DNA from: CAZXVW01 sp964644025
GTDB taxonomy: Bacteria > Acidobacteriota > Terriglobia > Bryobacterales > Bryobacteraceae
Assembly (NCBI GenBank): GCA_964644025.1
Contig: CAZXVW010000170.1
Coordinates: forward strand, 1 to 9,441
Direction of reading: 5' to 3'
Length of the DNA: 9,441 bases
Below are positions 1-7,273 of the stretch, piece by piece; within the stretch, counting starts at the first letter, position 1; the number at the start of each line of letters is the position of its first letter. The position numbers and the translations under genes were made by a program. The notes under the pieces are model-generated. The model was not told the DNA's origin. It searched no databases and saw nothing but the letters and a program-made list of their open reading frames with translations.

Positions 1-1
1 G

Positions 2-103
2 AGCGTCCGCTTCCGGCGGCTCAAGCCGGCCGAGGCGCGGCCGATTCCGCTCTATGAACCCAAGGGCTGGAAGCCACCGAAGGACTGGAGCATTACGCGG
101 TGA
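2..103 (+). CDS. C-terminal end of an upstream gene, unrecognised (5' truncated)
   Basis: An open frame enters from the window edge and ends at TGA 101-103, leaving 33 residues that start SVRFRRLKPAEARP and end in WKPPKDWSITR. It lies 58 bases upstream of the first sulfatase on the same strand, so it is probably an earlier gene of the same operon. The piece is too short to identify. The 'VRFRRLKP' string loosely resembles the closing beta-strand of DUF1080 (3-keto-disaccharide hydrolase) proteins, which are common beside sulfatases in PVC bacteria, but this is a weak guess. The Pro/Lys/Trp-rich tail looks like a surface extension. That the frame is a real gene end is supported by its codon use matching the neighbours and by its stop lying just before the next gene's leader. 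Confidence 0.5.
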   Translation, partial: SVRFRRLKPAEARPIPLYEPKGWKPPKDWSITR

Positions 104-110
104 GCAGGCT

Positions 111-131
111 CGGCTGGGGCCGGCCCGGCCG
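111..131 (+). other. GC-rich hairpin in the gap after the upstream gene
   Basis: CGGCTGGG (111-118) pairs with CCCGGCCG (124-131) over 8 bp with one G-U pair, around a 5-base loop. It starts eight bases after the stop codon at 101-103 and ends 12 bases before the purine-rich ribosome site of the first sulfatase. No T-run follows, so it is not a classical intrinsic terminator. It could act in mRNA stability or partial attenuation. In DNA this GC-rich such stems also arise by chance. Confidence 0.3.
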
Positions 132-161
132 GTGCGCCGCGCAAGGAAAGGAAAGATTACG

Positions 162-1631
162 ATGATGCGCATGATCCGATGCATTCAAGCCGCGGCCGCT
201 GGAGCCGCGCTGTTGGCGGGCGTGGCCGCGGCGGCCGCGCCGCGCCCGAACGTCTTGTTCATCGCCGTCGATGATCTGCGGTGCGCATTGGGATGCTACG
301 GCGACCCGGTGGCGGTGACGCCCCACATTGACCGGCTGGCCGAGCGCGGCATGGTCTTCCGGCGCGCCTATTGCCAGCAGGCTGTTTGCAACCCGTCGCG
401 CGCCTCGCTGATGACGGGACGGCGCCCGGACACCATCAAGGTATGGGATCTGAAAACCCACTTCCGGGACGCCATTCCGGACATCGTCACCCTCCCGCAG
501 TACTTCAAGAACCACGGCTACTGGACGCGTAGCATCGGCAAAGTGTATCACGGCAACGGGCGCCCGGCGAAGGACCCGCCCTCGTGGTCCGAGCCGCCGC
601 TCGAGGACGTGCGCCTGGACGCTGAGGTCCGCTACGCCACTCCGCACAACCTTGAGGGCAAAGGGCTGAAGCGCGACGCCACCGAGGCGGCCGACGTGCC
701 GGACAACCACTACATCGACGGCATCGTCGGCGACGAAGCGATCCAGGCATTGCGCGCGTTGAAGCGGAAGGGCAAGCCGTTCTTCCTGGCGGTGGGTTTT
801 CGCAAACCGCACCTGCCGTTTTGCGCGCCGAAGAAATACTGGGACCTGTACGATCCGGCGAAGATTCCGCTGCCCGTGCCGGCCCACCATCCCGAGGGTG
901 CGCCGGAGCTGGCTGTGCGGAGCTGGAAGGAAGTGGAAGGTTACCGCGACATTCCCGATGACGGACGGTTCTCCGAGAAGCAAATCCGGCGGTTGCGGCA
1001 CGGATATTACGCCTGCGTCAGTTTCACCGATGCCCAGGTGGGCCGCCTGCTCGACGAACTGGACCGCCTGCAGCTCACCAACCGAACCGTCGTCATTCTC
1101 TGGGGCGACCACGGCTACCAGATTGGCGAACAGGGGCTATGGACCAAGGCGAACAACTATGAGCTCGCCACCCGCGCGCCGCTGATTCTTTCCGTGCCCG
1201 GCCAACCGAATGCCGGCGGGCGCTGCGACGCCCTGGTGGAATTCGTGGACATTTACCCGACGCTGGCCGACATCTGCGGGCTGCCGGCGCCGCCCGGAGT
1301 GGAAGGCATCAGCATGAAACCGCTGCTGGAGAACCCCGGCCGCCCCTGGAAGAAAGCGGCGTTCAGCGAGTACCCGCGGGACCGCACCAGCAACCGTCAT
1401 CATGGCCACGGAGACTTCATGGGTTACGCCGTCCGCACCACTCGCTACCGTTACGTAGAATGGCGGGAGTGGACAAGCGGGAAGGTGGTGGCCCGGGAGC
1501 TGTACGATCACGAGTACGATCCGCTGGAATCGAAGAACCTGGCTGCCGAACCGGCCCGCCAGGGCGTGCTCGAGAAGCTGAGCCGCATGCTGCGGGCGGG
1601 CTGGCGAGCCGCGCTGCCACCGCAGCCATGA
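162..1631 (+). CDS. Secreted S1_7 sulfatase, iduronate-2-sulfatase-like
   Basis: This 489-residue protein is a formylglycine-dependent sulfatase expected to hydrolyse a sulfate ester on a sugar outside the cytoplasm. Residues 1-26 form a signal peptide with an Ala-rich core. The catalytic domain follows at once with PRPNVLFIAVDD (metal ligands D37, D38), the maturation motif C76-N-P-S-R80 followed by TGRRPDT, S-I-G-K127 with H130, RKPH217, and GDHG (D316, H317) with K329 downstream. The order and wording track human iduronate-2-sulfatase closely: QQAVC-x-PSR, TGRRPDT, LPQYFK and the late GY-x-(V/I)RT-x-x-YRY block are all recognisable. Length is normal for the family. The start is ATG 162, preceded by AAGGAAAGGAAAG (143-155); ATG 165 and 171 are close alternatives, and an upstream in-frame ATG at 54 would overlap the previous gene. 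S1_7 contains several specificities, so iduronate 2-sulfate is only one candidate substrate. Confidence 0.93.
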   Translation: MMRMIRCIQAAAAGAALLAGVAAAAAPRPNVLFIAVDDLRCALGCYGDPVAVTPHIDRLAERGMVFRRAYCQQAVCNPSRASLMTGRRPDTIKVWDLKTHFRDAIPDIVTLPQYFKNHGYWTRSIGKVYHGNGRPAKDPPSWSEPPLEDVRLDAEVRYATPHNLEGKGLKRDATEAADVPDNHYIDGIVGDEAIQALRALKRKGKPFFLAVGFRKPHLPFCAPKKYWDLYDPAKIPLPVPAHHPEGAPELAVRSWKEVEGYRDIPDDGRFSEKQIRRLRHGYYACVSFTDAQVGRLLDELDRLQLTNRTVVILWGDHGYQIGEQGLWTKANNYELATRAPLILSVPGQPNAGGRCDALVEFVDIYPTLADICGLPAPPGVEGISMKPLLENPGRPWKKAAFSEYPRDRTSNRHHGHGDFMGYAVRTTRYRYVEWREWTSGKVVARELYDHEYDPLESKNLAAEPARQGVLEKLSRMLRAGWRAALPPQP

Positions 1632-1632
1632 G

Positions 1633-1658
1633 CTGGCCTCGCCGACACCCGAGGCCGG
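1633..1658 (+). other. Intercistronic hairpin between the first two sulfatase genes
   Basis: GGCCTCG (1635-1641) and CGAGGCC (1650-1656) form a perfect 7-bp stem around an 8-base loop. One G-U and one C-G pair extend it to 1633/1658. It starts two bases after the stop codon at 1629-1631. Its 3' foot overlaps the start of the GGGGAAAGG ribosome site (1657-1665) of the next gene. No T-tract follows, so read-through is expected. By position it could shield transcript ends or tune initiation of the second gene; this role is inferred. Confidence 0.4.
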
Positions 1659-1671
1659 GGAAAGGTGATTG

Positions 1672-3189
1672 ATGAAAACCACGATGATCGTGTCGGCGGT
1701 CCTGTCCGCCGCATTGCTTTGTTCGCCGGCGCGCGCGGCGCCGAATCCTCGCCCGAATATTCTGCTGATCGTCTCGGAAGACAACGGGCCTGAGCTTGGC
1801 TGCTACGGTGAGCCGCATGTCAGCACGCCCCACCTGGACGCGCTCGCCGGCGCCGGCGTGCGCTTCGAGTACGCTTACGTTCCCCAGGCGGGCTGCAGCC
1901 AGTCCCGCGCCGCCTTCCTCACCGGTTTTTATCCCCACCAAAACGGCCAAATTGGTCTGGCGACCTGGCGGTTCCAGATGTACCGCGACGATACACCGAA
2001 CGTTGTCCGCAGCCTGAAGCAAGCCGGCTACCGCACCGGCATCATCGGCAAGCTCCACGTCAACCCCGAGGCGGATTTCCCGTTTGACTTCGTCCGCATT
2101 CATAACGCGAACTTTCACCGGAAAGATCTTGCCGCCTACGCGGCGGCGGCCGGCGAGTTCATCCGCCAGTCCGAGAAGCCCTTCTTTCTGTCGGTGAACT
2201 ACCCGGACGCCCACCGGCCCTTCCTGGTCCAGGTGGACGGGCTGCCCGCGCATCCGCTCACGCCCGCTGCGGTGACGCCACTGCGCTACCTGGGGCTGGA
2301 TTCCCCTGTGCTGCGCCGGGACACGGCGAACTATTACAATTCGCTCAGCCGCCTGGACAGTCTGATCGGCGACCTGCTCGGCGTGCTCCGGGAATCCGGC
2401 AAGGCCGGCAACACCTTGGTCGTCTATCTCGGCGACCACGGCGCCGACCTGCTGCGCGGCAAGCGAACCTGCTATGAGGGCGGCGTGCGCATCCCGCTGA
2501 TCATCCGGTGGCCCGGCCACCAGCAAGCGGGCCAGGTGCGCCAGGAGCTTGTCTCGACAATCGACCTGGCGCCGACGTTCCTGAAGGCGGCCGGCGCTGC
2601 GCCGATCCGCGGGCTGCCCGGCCGGTCGCTGGCGCCCCTGCTGGCCGGCAAGACTGTCGCCTGGCGCCAGTATCTGTTCACTGAATACCACCTTCACTCG
2701 AATCACAACTACTTCCCGCAGCGCGCGGTTCGCAACCGGCGATATAAGCTCATCCGTAACCTGATGCCCGGCCAGGTGAACCCCGGCTACGCCTTCACCA
2801 TCGACAAGTTCTACAGCCAGAAAGAGATGAAAGAGGCATTGACCCAGGCGCCGGCGCAGGTGCGCGCGGCCTACGCGTTGATGCGAAAACCCCCGGAGTT
2901 CGAACTTTACGATCTGAAGGAAGATCCTTTCGAGTTCCGTAACCTGGCCGACGATCCGGCTCACCGGAAAATCCTGCGGAAACTGAAAGACGCACTCGAA
3001 GCCTGGCGCCGGCGCACCCAGGACCCGTTCCTCGATCCGGCGAACGTGGCCCGGCTGAAAGCCGAGATCGACGCCACCTTCAAGAACGGCAAGTATGAGA
3101 AGCCGCAGGGGTGGAACTATCCGGAATACCTGGCGCCGGCCCGGCCGCCTTGGGCGGGCGATGCGGCGCCGCGAAAAACCAAGGAGTAA
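1672..3189 (+). CDS. Secreted S1_8 sulfatase, N-sulfoglucosamine sulfohydrolase (SGSH)-like
   Basis: A 505-residue secreted sulfatase. A signal peptide occupies residues 1-23 (MKTTMIVSAVLSAALLCSPA, cut near ARA). The domain starts at PRPNILLIVSEDNG (E36, D37 as metal ligands, Glu in place of the first Asp). The maturation motif is C75-S-Q-S-R79, followed by AAFLTGFYPHQNGQIGL. Then come GIIGK127LH129, PDAH181RPF, GDHG (D255, H256) and K264. The PHQNG block, the TGIIGK-x-HV string, the 'PFDF' string and the C-terminal 'ELYDLKEDPFE-NLA' and 'W-x-x-x-T-x-DPF' segments follow human SGSH almost step by step, which places it in S1_8. In animals SGSH removes N-sulfate from heparan glucosamine; bacterial S1_8 members may act on other sulfated sugars. 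ATG 1672 is chosen because GGGGAAAGG lies six bases upstream; the TTG just before it is less likely. Only five bases separate it from the next gene. Confidence 0.92.
   Translation: MKTTMIVSAVLSAALLCSPARAAPNPRPNILLIVSEDNGPELGCYGEPHVSTPHLDALAGAGVRFEYAYVPQAGCSQSRAAFLTGFYPHQNGQIGLATWRFQMYRDDTPNVVRSLKQAGYRTGIIGKLHVNPEADFPFDFVRIHNANFHRKDLAAYAAAAGEFIRQSEKPFFLSVNYPDAHRPFLVQVDGLPAHPLTPAAVTPLRYLGLDSPVLRRDTANYYNSLSRLDSLIGDLLGVLRESGKAGNTLVVYLGDHGADLLRGKRTCYEGGVRIPLIIRWPGHQQAGQVRQELVSTIDLAPTFLKAAGAAPIRGLPGRSLAPLLAGKTVAWRQYLFTEYHLHSNHNYFPQRAVRNRRYKLIRNLMPGQVNPGYAFTIDKFYSQKEMKEALTQAPAQVRAAYALMRKPPEFELYDLKEDPFEFRNLADDPAHRKILRKLKDALEAWRRRTQDPFLDPANVARLKAEIDATFKNGKYEKPQGWNYPEYLAPARPPWAGDAAPRKTKE
3181..3186 (+). 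promoter_or_regulatory. Shine-Dalgarno site of the first fusion gene, overlapping the previous coding end
   Basis: AAGGAG ends directly before the TAA (3187-3189) of the S1_8 sulfatase gene and lies eight bases upstream of ATG 3195. Because the site is inside the preceding coding sequence, the two genes must be on one transcript and are probably translationally linked. It also fixes the fusion start at 3195 rather than at an in-frame start codon at 3111, which would lie deep in the previous gene. Confidence 0.8.
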
Positions 3190-3194
3190 TTCTC

Positions 3195-5849
3195 ATGTTT
3201 CTTGTCAAGCCGCTCCGAAGGCAGTTGAGCCGGATTTCCTTCGCCGCCGTGGCCGCGGTGGCTTTGCCCGCGATGGGCCAGAGCACGATGCCGGCCGGCT
3301 ACACGATACCGACCGTCGACCTGGCGCAGGAAGCCTACCGCCAGGTGGTGGTCGACCGGGAACCGGGCCAGTACCTCGGCCATGTCTCCACGCTGCTTCT
3401 GCCGGATGACAAAACCATCCTGATCGCCTATCCGAAGGGGCACGGCAGGGGCGCCATTGTCTACAAGAAAAGCTTCGACGGCGGTCTTACCTGGACCGAG
3501 CGGCTGCCGACGCCCGCGAACTGGGCCACCTCGCAAGAGGTGCCGACCCTGTTCCGGCTGATCGATCCCCAAGGCGTGCCGCGCATCCTGCTGTTCTCGG
3601 GCAAGGCGGGCGGCATCCGCGTGGCGTACTCGGAGGACGATGGCGAGACGTGGACGCCGCTCCAGCCGATCCGCACCGATGGGCCGAGCTTTGGCGGCGT
3701 CGTCGCCATGGCCAGCATGGTTCACCTGAAGGACGGCTCCTACATGGCCCTCTTCCACGACGACGGCCGCTGGCTGCGCAGCCCGCCGGAGCATCCCGAA
3801 GGGAAGCATTTCAAGGTATACAAGACCGTTTCCCGGGACGGCGGGCTGACGTGGTCGCAGCCGGAGGTGATCGCCGAGCACCCGACGGCCCACCTTTGCG
3901 AACCGGGCGCGGTGCGCTCGCCCGACGGCAGGCAGATTGCGGTGCTGCTGCGGGAAAACAGCCGCAAGCTGAACTCGTTCGTGATCTTCTCGGACGACGA
4001 AGGCAAGACCTGGACCCGGCCGCGCGAGCTGCCCGCCGCGCTCACCGGCGACCGCCATACGGCCCGCTACGCCCCTGACGGCCGGCTGGTGGTCACGTTC
4101 CGCGACCGCACCCGCGAAAGTCCCACCTGGGGCGATTGGGTGGCCTGGGTCGGCAGCTACGACGATATCGTCCGCGGCCGCGAAGGCGCCTACCGGGTCC
4201 GGCTGCTCGATAACCGCAAGGGCGCCGATACCACTTATCCAGGGCTGGAGCTGCTGCCGGATGGCACGTTTGTCGCCACCACTTACGGGCACTGGGTCGA
4301 GGGAGAGCAGCCCTTCATTGTCAGTGTCCGCTTCAAACTCGAGGAACTGGATGCCCGGGCAAAGTATGCGCGTCACGAACCCACCAGCATGGTTCCCGGC
4401 GTGGCGCCGGGCAATCCACTCGCCGGGCGCTGGCCGGCAGTGGCCGCGAAACCGCTTCCCGCGCCTGCGCCGCAGCGCGAAAAATCCACCCGCCGCCAGG
4501 ACAAGCCGAACATTTTGTTTATCGCTTTCGATGATCTCAACGACTGGTGGCTGGAGCCGGACTCGCCGCTCCACATGCCGAACCTGGACCGCCTGGCGCG
4601 CCAGGGCCTGCTGTTCACCCACGCCTACGCGGCTTCGGCGGCCTGCAACCCGTCGCGCTGCTCGCTGCTGCTCGGCCGGGCACCCTCATCGACCGGTATT
4701 TACGGGAACAAGTCAGACTGGCGCGGGGCCTATCCGAACGCGGTCACGCTGCCGCATTATTTCCTCCTCCACGGCTACCGGGTGGAAGGCGCCGGGAAAA
4801 TTTTCCATCACCACCTCAACAGCGCCTTCCATGACCCGGCCGCTTTCCACCGGTTCCAGAAGATGCAGCTCGACGTGATGCCCGACAGGAAGCTCAACGG
4901 GATCTACTACGGTGTCAACAGCCCGAACTTCGACTGGGGACCGTGGCCCATGAACGAAGCCGAAGCACCGGACGTGCGCACCGTGAACTTCGGCATCGAC
5001 TTCTTGCGCCGTGATCACCGGGACCCGTTCTTCCTGGCCATTGGGATCTTCCGGCCGCACATGCCGTTCTTTGCTCCGCCGAAGTATTTCTCCTGGTACC
5101 CGAAAGACCAGGTCGTGATGCCGAACGTGCTCGACAATGACCTCGACGACATCCCGGCGGGCGGCATGACGCTTTGGAAGAAGACCCGGCATTTCTTCGA
5201 TACCCTGAGCAAGGAGGACAGCAAGAACCCCGGCACCTGGAAAGCGGCGGTGCGGGCTTACCAGGCTTCCTGCACCTTCGCCGACCACCAGCTCGGCCGG
5301 CTGCTGGATGCGCTGGCGATGTCGCCGTACCGGGCGAACACCATCATCGTGCTGTGGTCCGATCACGGTTATCACCTCGGGGAAAAGAAGCATTGGGAGA
5401 AGTTCGCCCTGTGGGAGAAGACCACGCACGTGCCGCTGCTGTTTGTCGTGCCGGGCCTCACCAGGCCGGGCTCACACTCGACCAGGCCGGTGAGCCTGCT
5501 GGACCTGTACCCCACGCTGGTTGAGCTGGCCGGGCTTCCTGCCAGGCAAGACCTCGACGGGGTCAGTCTGGCGCCGTTGCTCAAGAACCCTGACACGAAA
5601 TGGGACCGGCCGGCGGTGATGACCTACTTGCGCGGCAACCACGCCGTGCGGAGCGAGCGATGGCGCTACATCCGCTACGCCGACGGCACCGAGGAACTTT
5701 ACGATGAGGAGGCCGACCCCAACGAATGGCATAACCTGGCCGGCGAGCCGGGCCGCGAAAAAGTGATGAAAGAGCTTCGCGCGTGGCTCCCGAAGCAGAA
5801 CGCGCCGGACGTGCCGGACCTGAAAATAAAGGCCAGAAAGATTCCGTGA
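3195..5849 (+). CDS. Fusion protein: Asp-box sialidase-like propeller + S1_7 sulfatase
   Basis: This 884-residue secreted protein joins two enzyme-type domains. A signal peptide covers about residues 1-29 (twin-basic start, hydrophobic 15-26). Residues 40-388 are a BNR/sialidase-like beta-propeller with four Asp boxes: S93FDGGLTW, S146EDDGETW, S213RDGGLTW and S266DDEGKTW. E236 (LCEPG), R253 (LLREN) and Y348 (TTYPG) occupy plausible GH33 Glu, Arg and Tyr positions. The FRIP motif is replaced by YLGHVST, and no aspartate matches the acid/base position, so sialidase activity is doubtful. A Pro/Ala- and Lys/Arg-rich linker spans about 389-435. The S1_7 sulfatase (436-884) has FDD (D446, D447), C484-N-P-S-R488, GK535IFH538, RPH622 and SDHG (D723, H724) with K736, so it looks intact. 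Its C-terminal region is very close to that of the next gene. No stop or frameshift interrupts the junction. Confidence 0.93.
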   Translation: MFLVKPLRRQLSRISFAAVAAVALPAMGQSTMPAGYTIPTVDLAQEAYRQVVVDREPGQYLGHVSTLLLPDDKTILIAYPKGHGRGAIVYKKSFDGGLTWTERLPTPANWATSQEVPTLFRLIDPQGVPRILLFSGKAGGIRVAYSEDDGETWTPLQPIRTDGPSFGGVVAMASMVHLKDGSYMALFHDDGRWLRSPPEHPEGKHFKVYKTVSRDGGLTWSQPEVIAEHPTAHLCEPGAVRSPDGRQIAVLLRENSRKLNSFVIFSDDEGKTWTRPRELPAALTGDRHTARYAPDGRLVVTFRDRTRESPTWGDWVAWVGSYDDIVRGREGAYRVRLLDNRKGADTTYPGLELLPDGTFVATTYGHWVEGEQPFIVSVRFKLEELDARAKYARHEPTSMVPGVAPGNPLAGRWPAVAAKPLPAPAPQREKSTRRQDKPNILFIAFDDLNDWWLEPDSPLHMPNLDRLARQGLLFTHAYAASAACNPSRCSLLLGRAPSSTGIYGNKSDWRGAYPNAVTLPHYFLLHGYRVEGAGKIFHHHLNSAFHDPAAFHRFQKMQLDVMPDRKLNGIYYGVNSPNFDWGPWPMNEAEAPDVRTVNFGIDFLRRDHRDPFFLAIGIFRPHMPFFAPPKYFSWYPKDQVVMPNVLDNDLDDIPAGGMTLWKKTRHFFDTLSKEDSKNPGTWKAAVRAYQASCTFADHQLGRLLDALAMSPYRANTIIVLWSDHGYHLGEKKHWEKFALWEKTTHVPLLFVVPGLTRPGSHSTRPVSLLDLYPTLVELAGLPARQDLDGVSLAPLLKNPDTKWDRPAVMTYLRGNHAVRSERWRYIRYADGTEELYDEEADPNEWHNLAGEPGREKVMKELRAWLPKQNAPDVPDLKIKARKIP
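5661..5687 (+). repeat. 27-base exact direct repeat, copy 1
   Basis: The bases 5661-5687 recur exactly at 7061-7087. They encode W-R-Y-I-R-Y-A-D-G near the C-terminus of the fused sulfatase. The repeat continues with one mismatch for 11 more bases. It reflects paralogy between the two sulfatases, not a mobile repeat. Confidence 0.8.
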
Positions 5850-5851
5850 TG
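5847..5851 (+). promoter_or_regulatory. TGATG stop-start overlap (translational coupling)
   Basis: The TGA of the first fusion gene (5847-5849) shares its final A with the ATG (5849-5851) of the next sulfatase. With only a weak purine-rich site upstream, re-initiation by ribosomes finishing the fusion gene is the likely route. This would tie the amounts of the fused and free sulfatases together. Confidence 0.7.
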
Positions 5852-7273
5852 AGACGACTCCATTTCACCATCGCCCTGTGGATAGCCCTCGTTGGCTCGT
5901 TCGCCGTTGCTGGAGCAGACCGGCCCAACGTACTGTTCATCAGCGTGGACGACATGAACGACTGGGTCGGCGCGCTGGGCTACCCGGGCGTCGAAACCCC
6001 CAACATCGACCGGCTCGCCCGGAAAGGGTTGCTGTTTACCAACGCCCACGCTCCGTCACCGAAATGCAATCCCTCCCGCACGGCCATCCTCTCCGGCTTG
6101 GGGCCCGCCACCACCGGTATCTACGACAACAGCGAATGGTGGAAGCCCAACTACCCGGAGATGGTCACTCTGCCGCGCTACTTCAAAGAGCACGGCTACT
6201 ACGTTGCCGGCGGCGGAAAGGTGTTTCACCACATGCCAGGTTTCAATCCGCCCGAATCCTGGAACGAGTACTTCCAGCTCGTCACGGACCTGAGATCCAG
6301 CGGCTTTCTGATACCCTTCCGGCAGCCGCGCCACCGGACGAGCTTCGACTGGGGGCCGGTGGACAAGGACGATTTCGAGATGGGAGACGGTCACACGGTC
6401 CGCTGGGCCGTCGAGTTCCTGAAACGGAAGCACTCCCGGCCCTTCTTCCTCGCCGTGGGCCTGTTTCAGCCGCACCTTCCCTTCTACGCGCCGCGGCACT
6501 ACTTCGCGCGCTATCCGCTCGGCAGCGTGCGGGTGCCGCTGGACAAGCCCGGAGATCTCGATGATGTTCCGGCGGCCGGCCGCAAGATGGCGCGTTTCCG
6601 CACCGACGACCTCGAACTGATTCAGAAGCACCACGGAATGCCCCACATCGTGCAGTCCTATCTCGCCTGCATCTCCCACGCTGACTCACTCGTGGGCGTA
6701 CTCATGGACGCATTGGAGGCGGCCGGCTGCGCCGATCATACCATCATCGTTTTCTGGTCCGACCACGGCTACCACTTCGGTGAGAAGCACCACTTTGCCA
6801 AAAACACGCTCTGGGAACGCTCCTCCCACGTGCCCTTCATCTGGGTGGTGCCGGGCGTGACCCGCCGCGGCACGCGGTCAAGCCGGCCGGTAAGCCTGAT
6901 CGACATCTACCCCACGCTGATCGAGCTGTGCGGCCTGCCGCCGAAGCACGATCTGGAAGGCGTGAGTCTCAAGCCCCTGCTGCAGGAGCCGGCGCGGCGC
7001 TGGGACCGTCCCGCGGTCATGACCTTCCAGCGCGGCAATCACGCGGTGCGCTCCGAGCGGTGGCGCTACATCCGCTACGCCGACGGCGCCGAGGAACTCT
7101 ATGACCACCGGCGCGACCCCAACGAATGGAACAATCTCGCCGGCCAGGCGGAGTTTGAGCCGGTGAAACGGCAACTTGCTAAATGGCTTCCCAAGACAAA
7201 CGCCCCGAAGGCGCGCAAGAAGTCCGCCTTTATCTTTGATGAGAAGACCTACACCTGGCGGTTGAAAAAGTGA
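5849..7273 (+). CDS. Secreted S1_7 sulfatase, paralogue of the adjacent fused sulfatase
   Basis: A 474-residue stand-alone sulfatase. Signal peptide residues 1-23 (MRRLHFTIALWIALVGSFAV, cut near AGA) lead straight into DRPNVLFISVDD (D34, D35). The maturation motif is C73-N-P-S-R77. GGGK124VFH127, QPH209, and SDHG (D305, H306) with K318 complete the active-site set. 'GIYDN' followed by 'EWWKP' and the late 'GNHAVRSERWRYIRYADG' are shared with the sulfatase halves of the neighbouring fusions or with the preceding one, which places all three in one S1_7 branch, apart from the first sulfatase of the cluster. Over one 47-residue C-terminal stretch it matches the preceding fusion at 40 positions by my count. 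The start ATG 5849 overlaps the previous TGA (TGATG), so translation is likely coupled; the GGCCAGAAAG upstream is a weak ribosome site. The tail after about 450 is Lys/Arg-rich and ends in RLKK. The exact sugar substrate is unknown. Confidence 0.93.
   Translation: MRRLHFTIALWIALVGSFAVAGADRPNVLFISVDDMNDWVGALGYPGVETPNIDRLARKGLLFTNAHAPSPKCNPSRTAILSGLGPATTGIYDNSEWWKPNYPEMVTLPRYFKEHGYYVAGGGKVFHHMPGFNPPESWNEYFQLVTDLRSSGFLIPFRQPRHRTSFDWGPVDKDDFEMGDGHTVRWAVEFLKRKHSRPFFLAVGLFQPHLPFYAPRHYFARYPLGSVRVPLDKPGDLDDVPAAGRKMARFRTDDLELIQKHHGMPHIVQSYLACISHADSLVGVLMDALEAAGCADHTIIVFWSDHGYHFGEKHHFAKNTLWERSSHVPFIWVVPGVTRRGTRSSRPVSLIDIYPTLIELCGLPPKHDLEGVSLKPLLQEPARRWDRPAVMTFQRGNHAVRSERWRYIRYADGAEELYDHRRDPNEWNNLAGQAEFEPVKRQLAKWLPKTNAPKARKKSAFIFDEKTYTWRLKK
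7061..7087 (+). repeat. 27-base exact direct repeat, copy 2
   Basis: Exact copy of 5661-5687, offset by 1400 bases, within the stand-alone S1_7 sulfatase gene. Flanking codons also match strongly, including GAGCG before it and CCGAGGAACT soon after. Confidence 0.8.

Noticed and set aside
54..161. Upstream in-frame ATG start for the first sulfatase
   Set aside because: It would add 36 basic residues before a clear signal peptide and overlap the end of the upstream gene. ATG 162 has a purine-rich ribosome site.
1417..2964. Long minus-strand open frame (515 codons)
   Set aside because: It spans the end of one clear sulfatase gene and most of the next on the opposite strand. Its translation is rich in Arg, Gly and Val with no domain motif. 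It is the usual shadow of GC-rich codons.
3117..4622. Long minus-strand open frame opposite the first propeller
   Set aside because: Asp boxes and the sulfatase start are on the plus strand; the reverse translation is low-complexity and lacks motifs.
5783..5848. Upstream GTG start for the stand-alone S1_7 sulfatase
   Set aside because: It would overlap the fusion gene by 67 bases and bury the signal peptide; the TGATG overlap start is the better fit.
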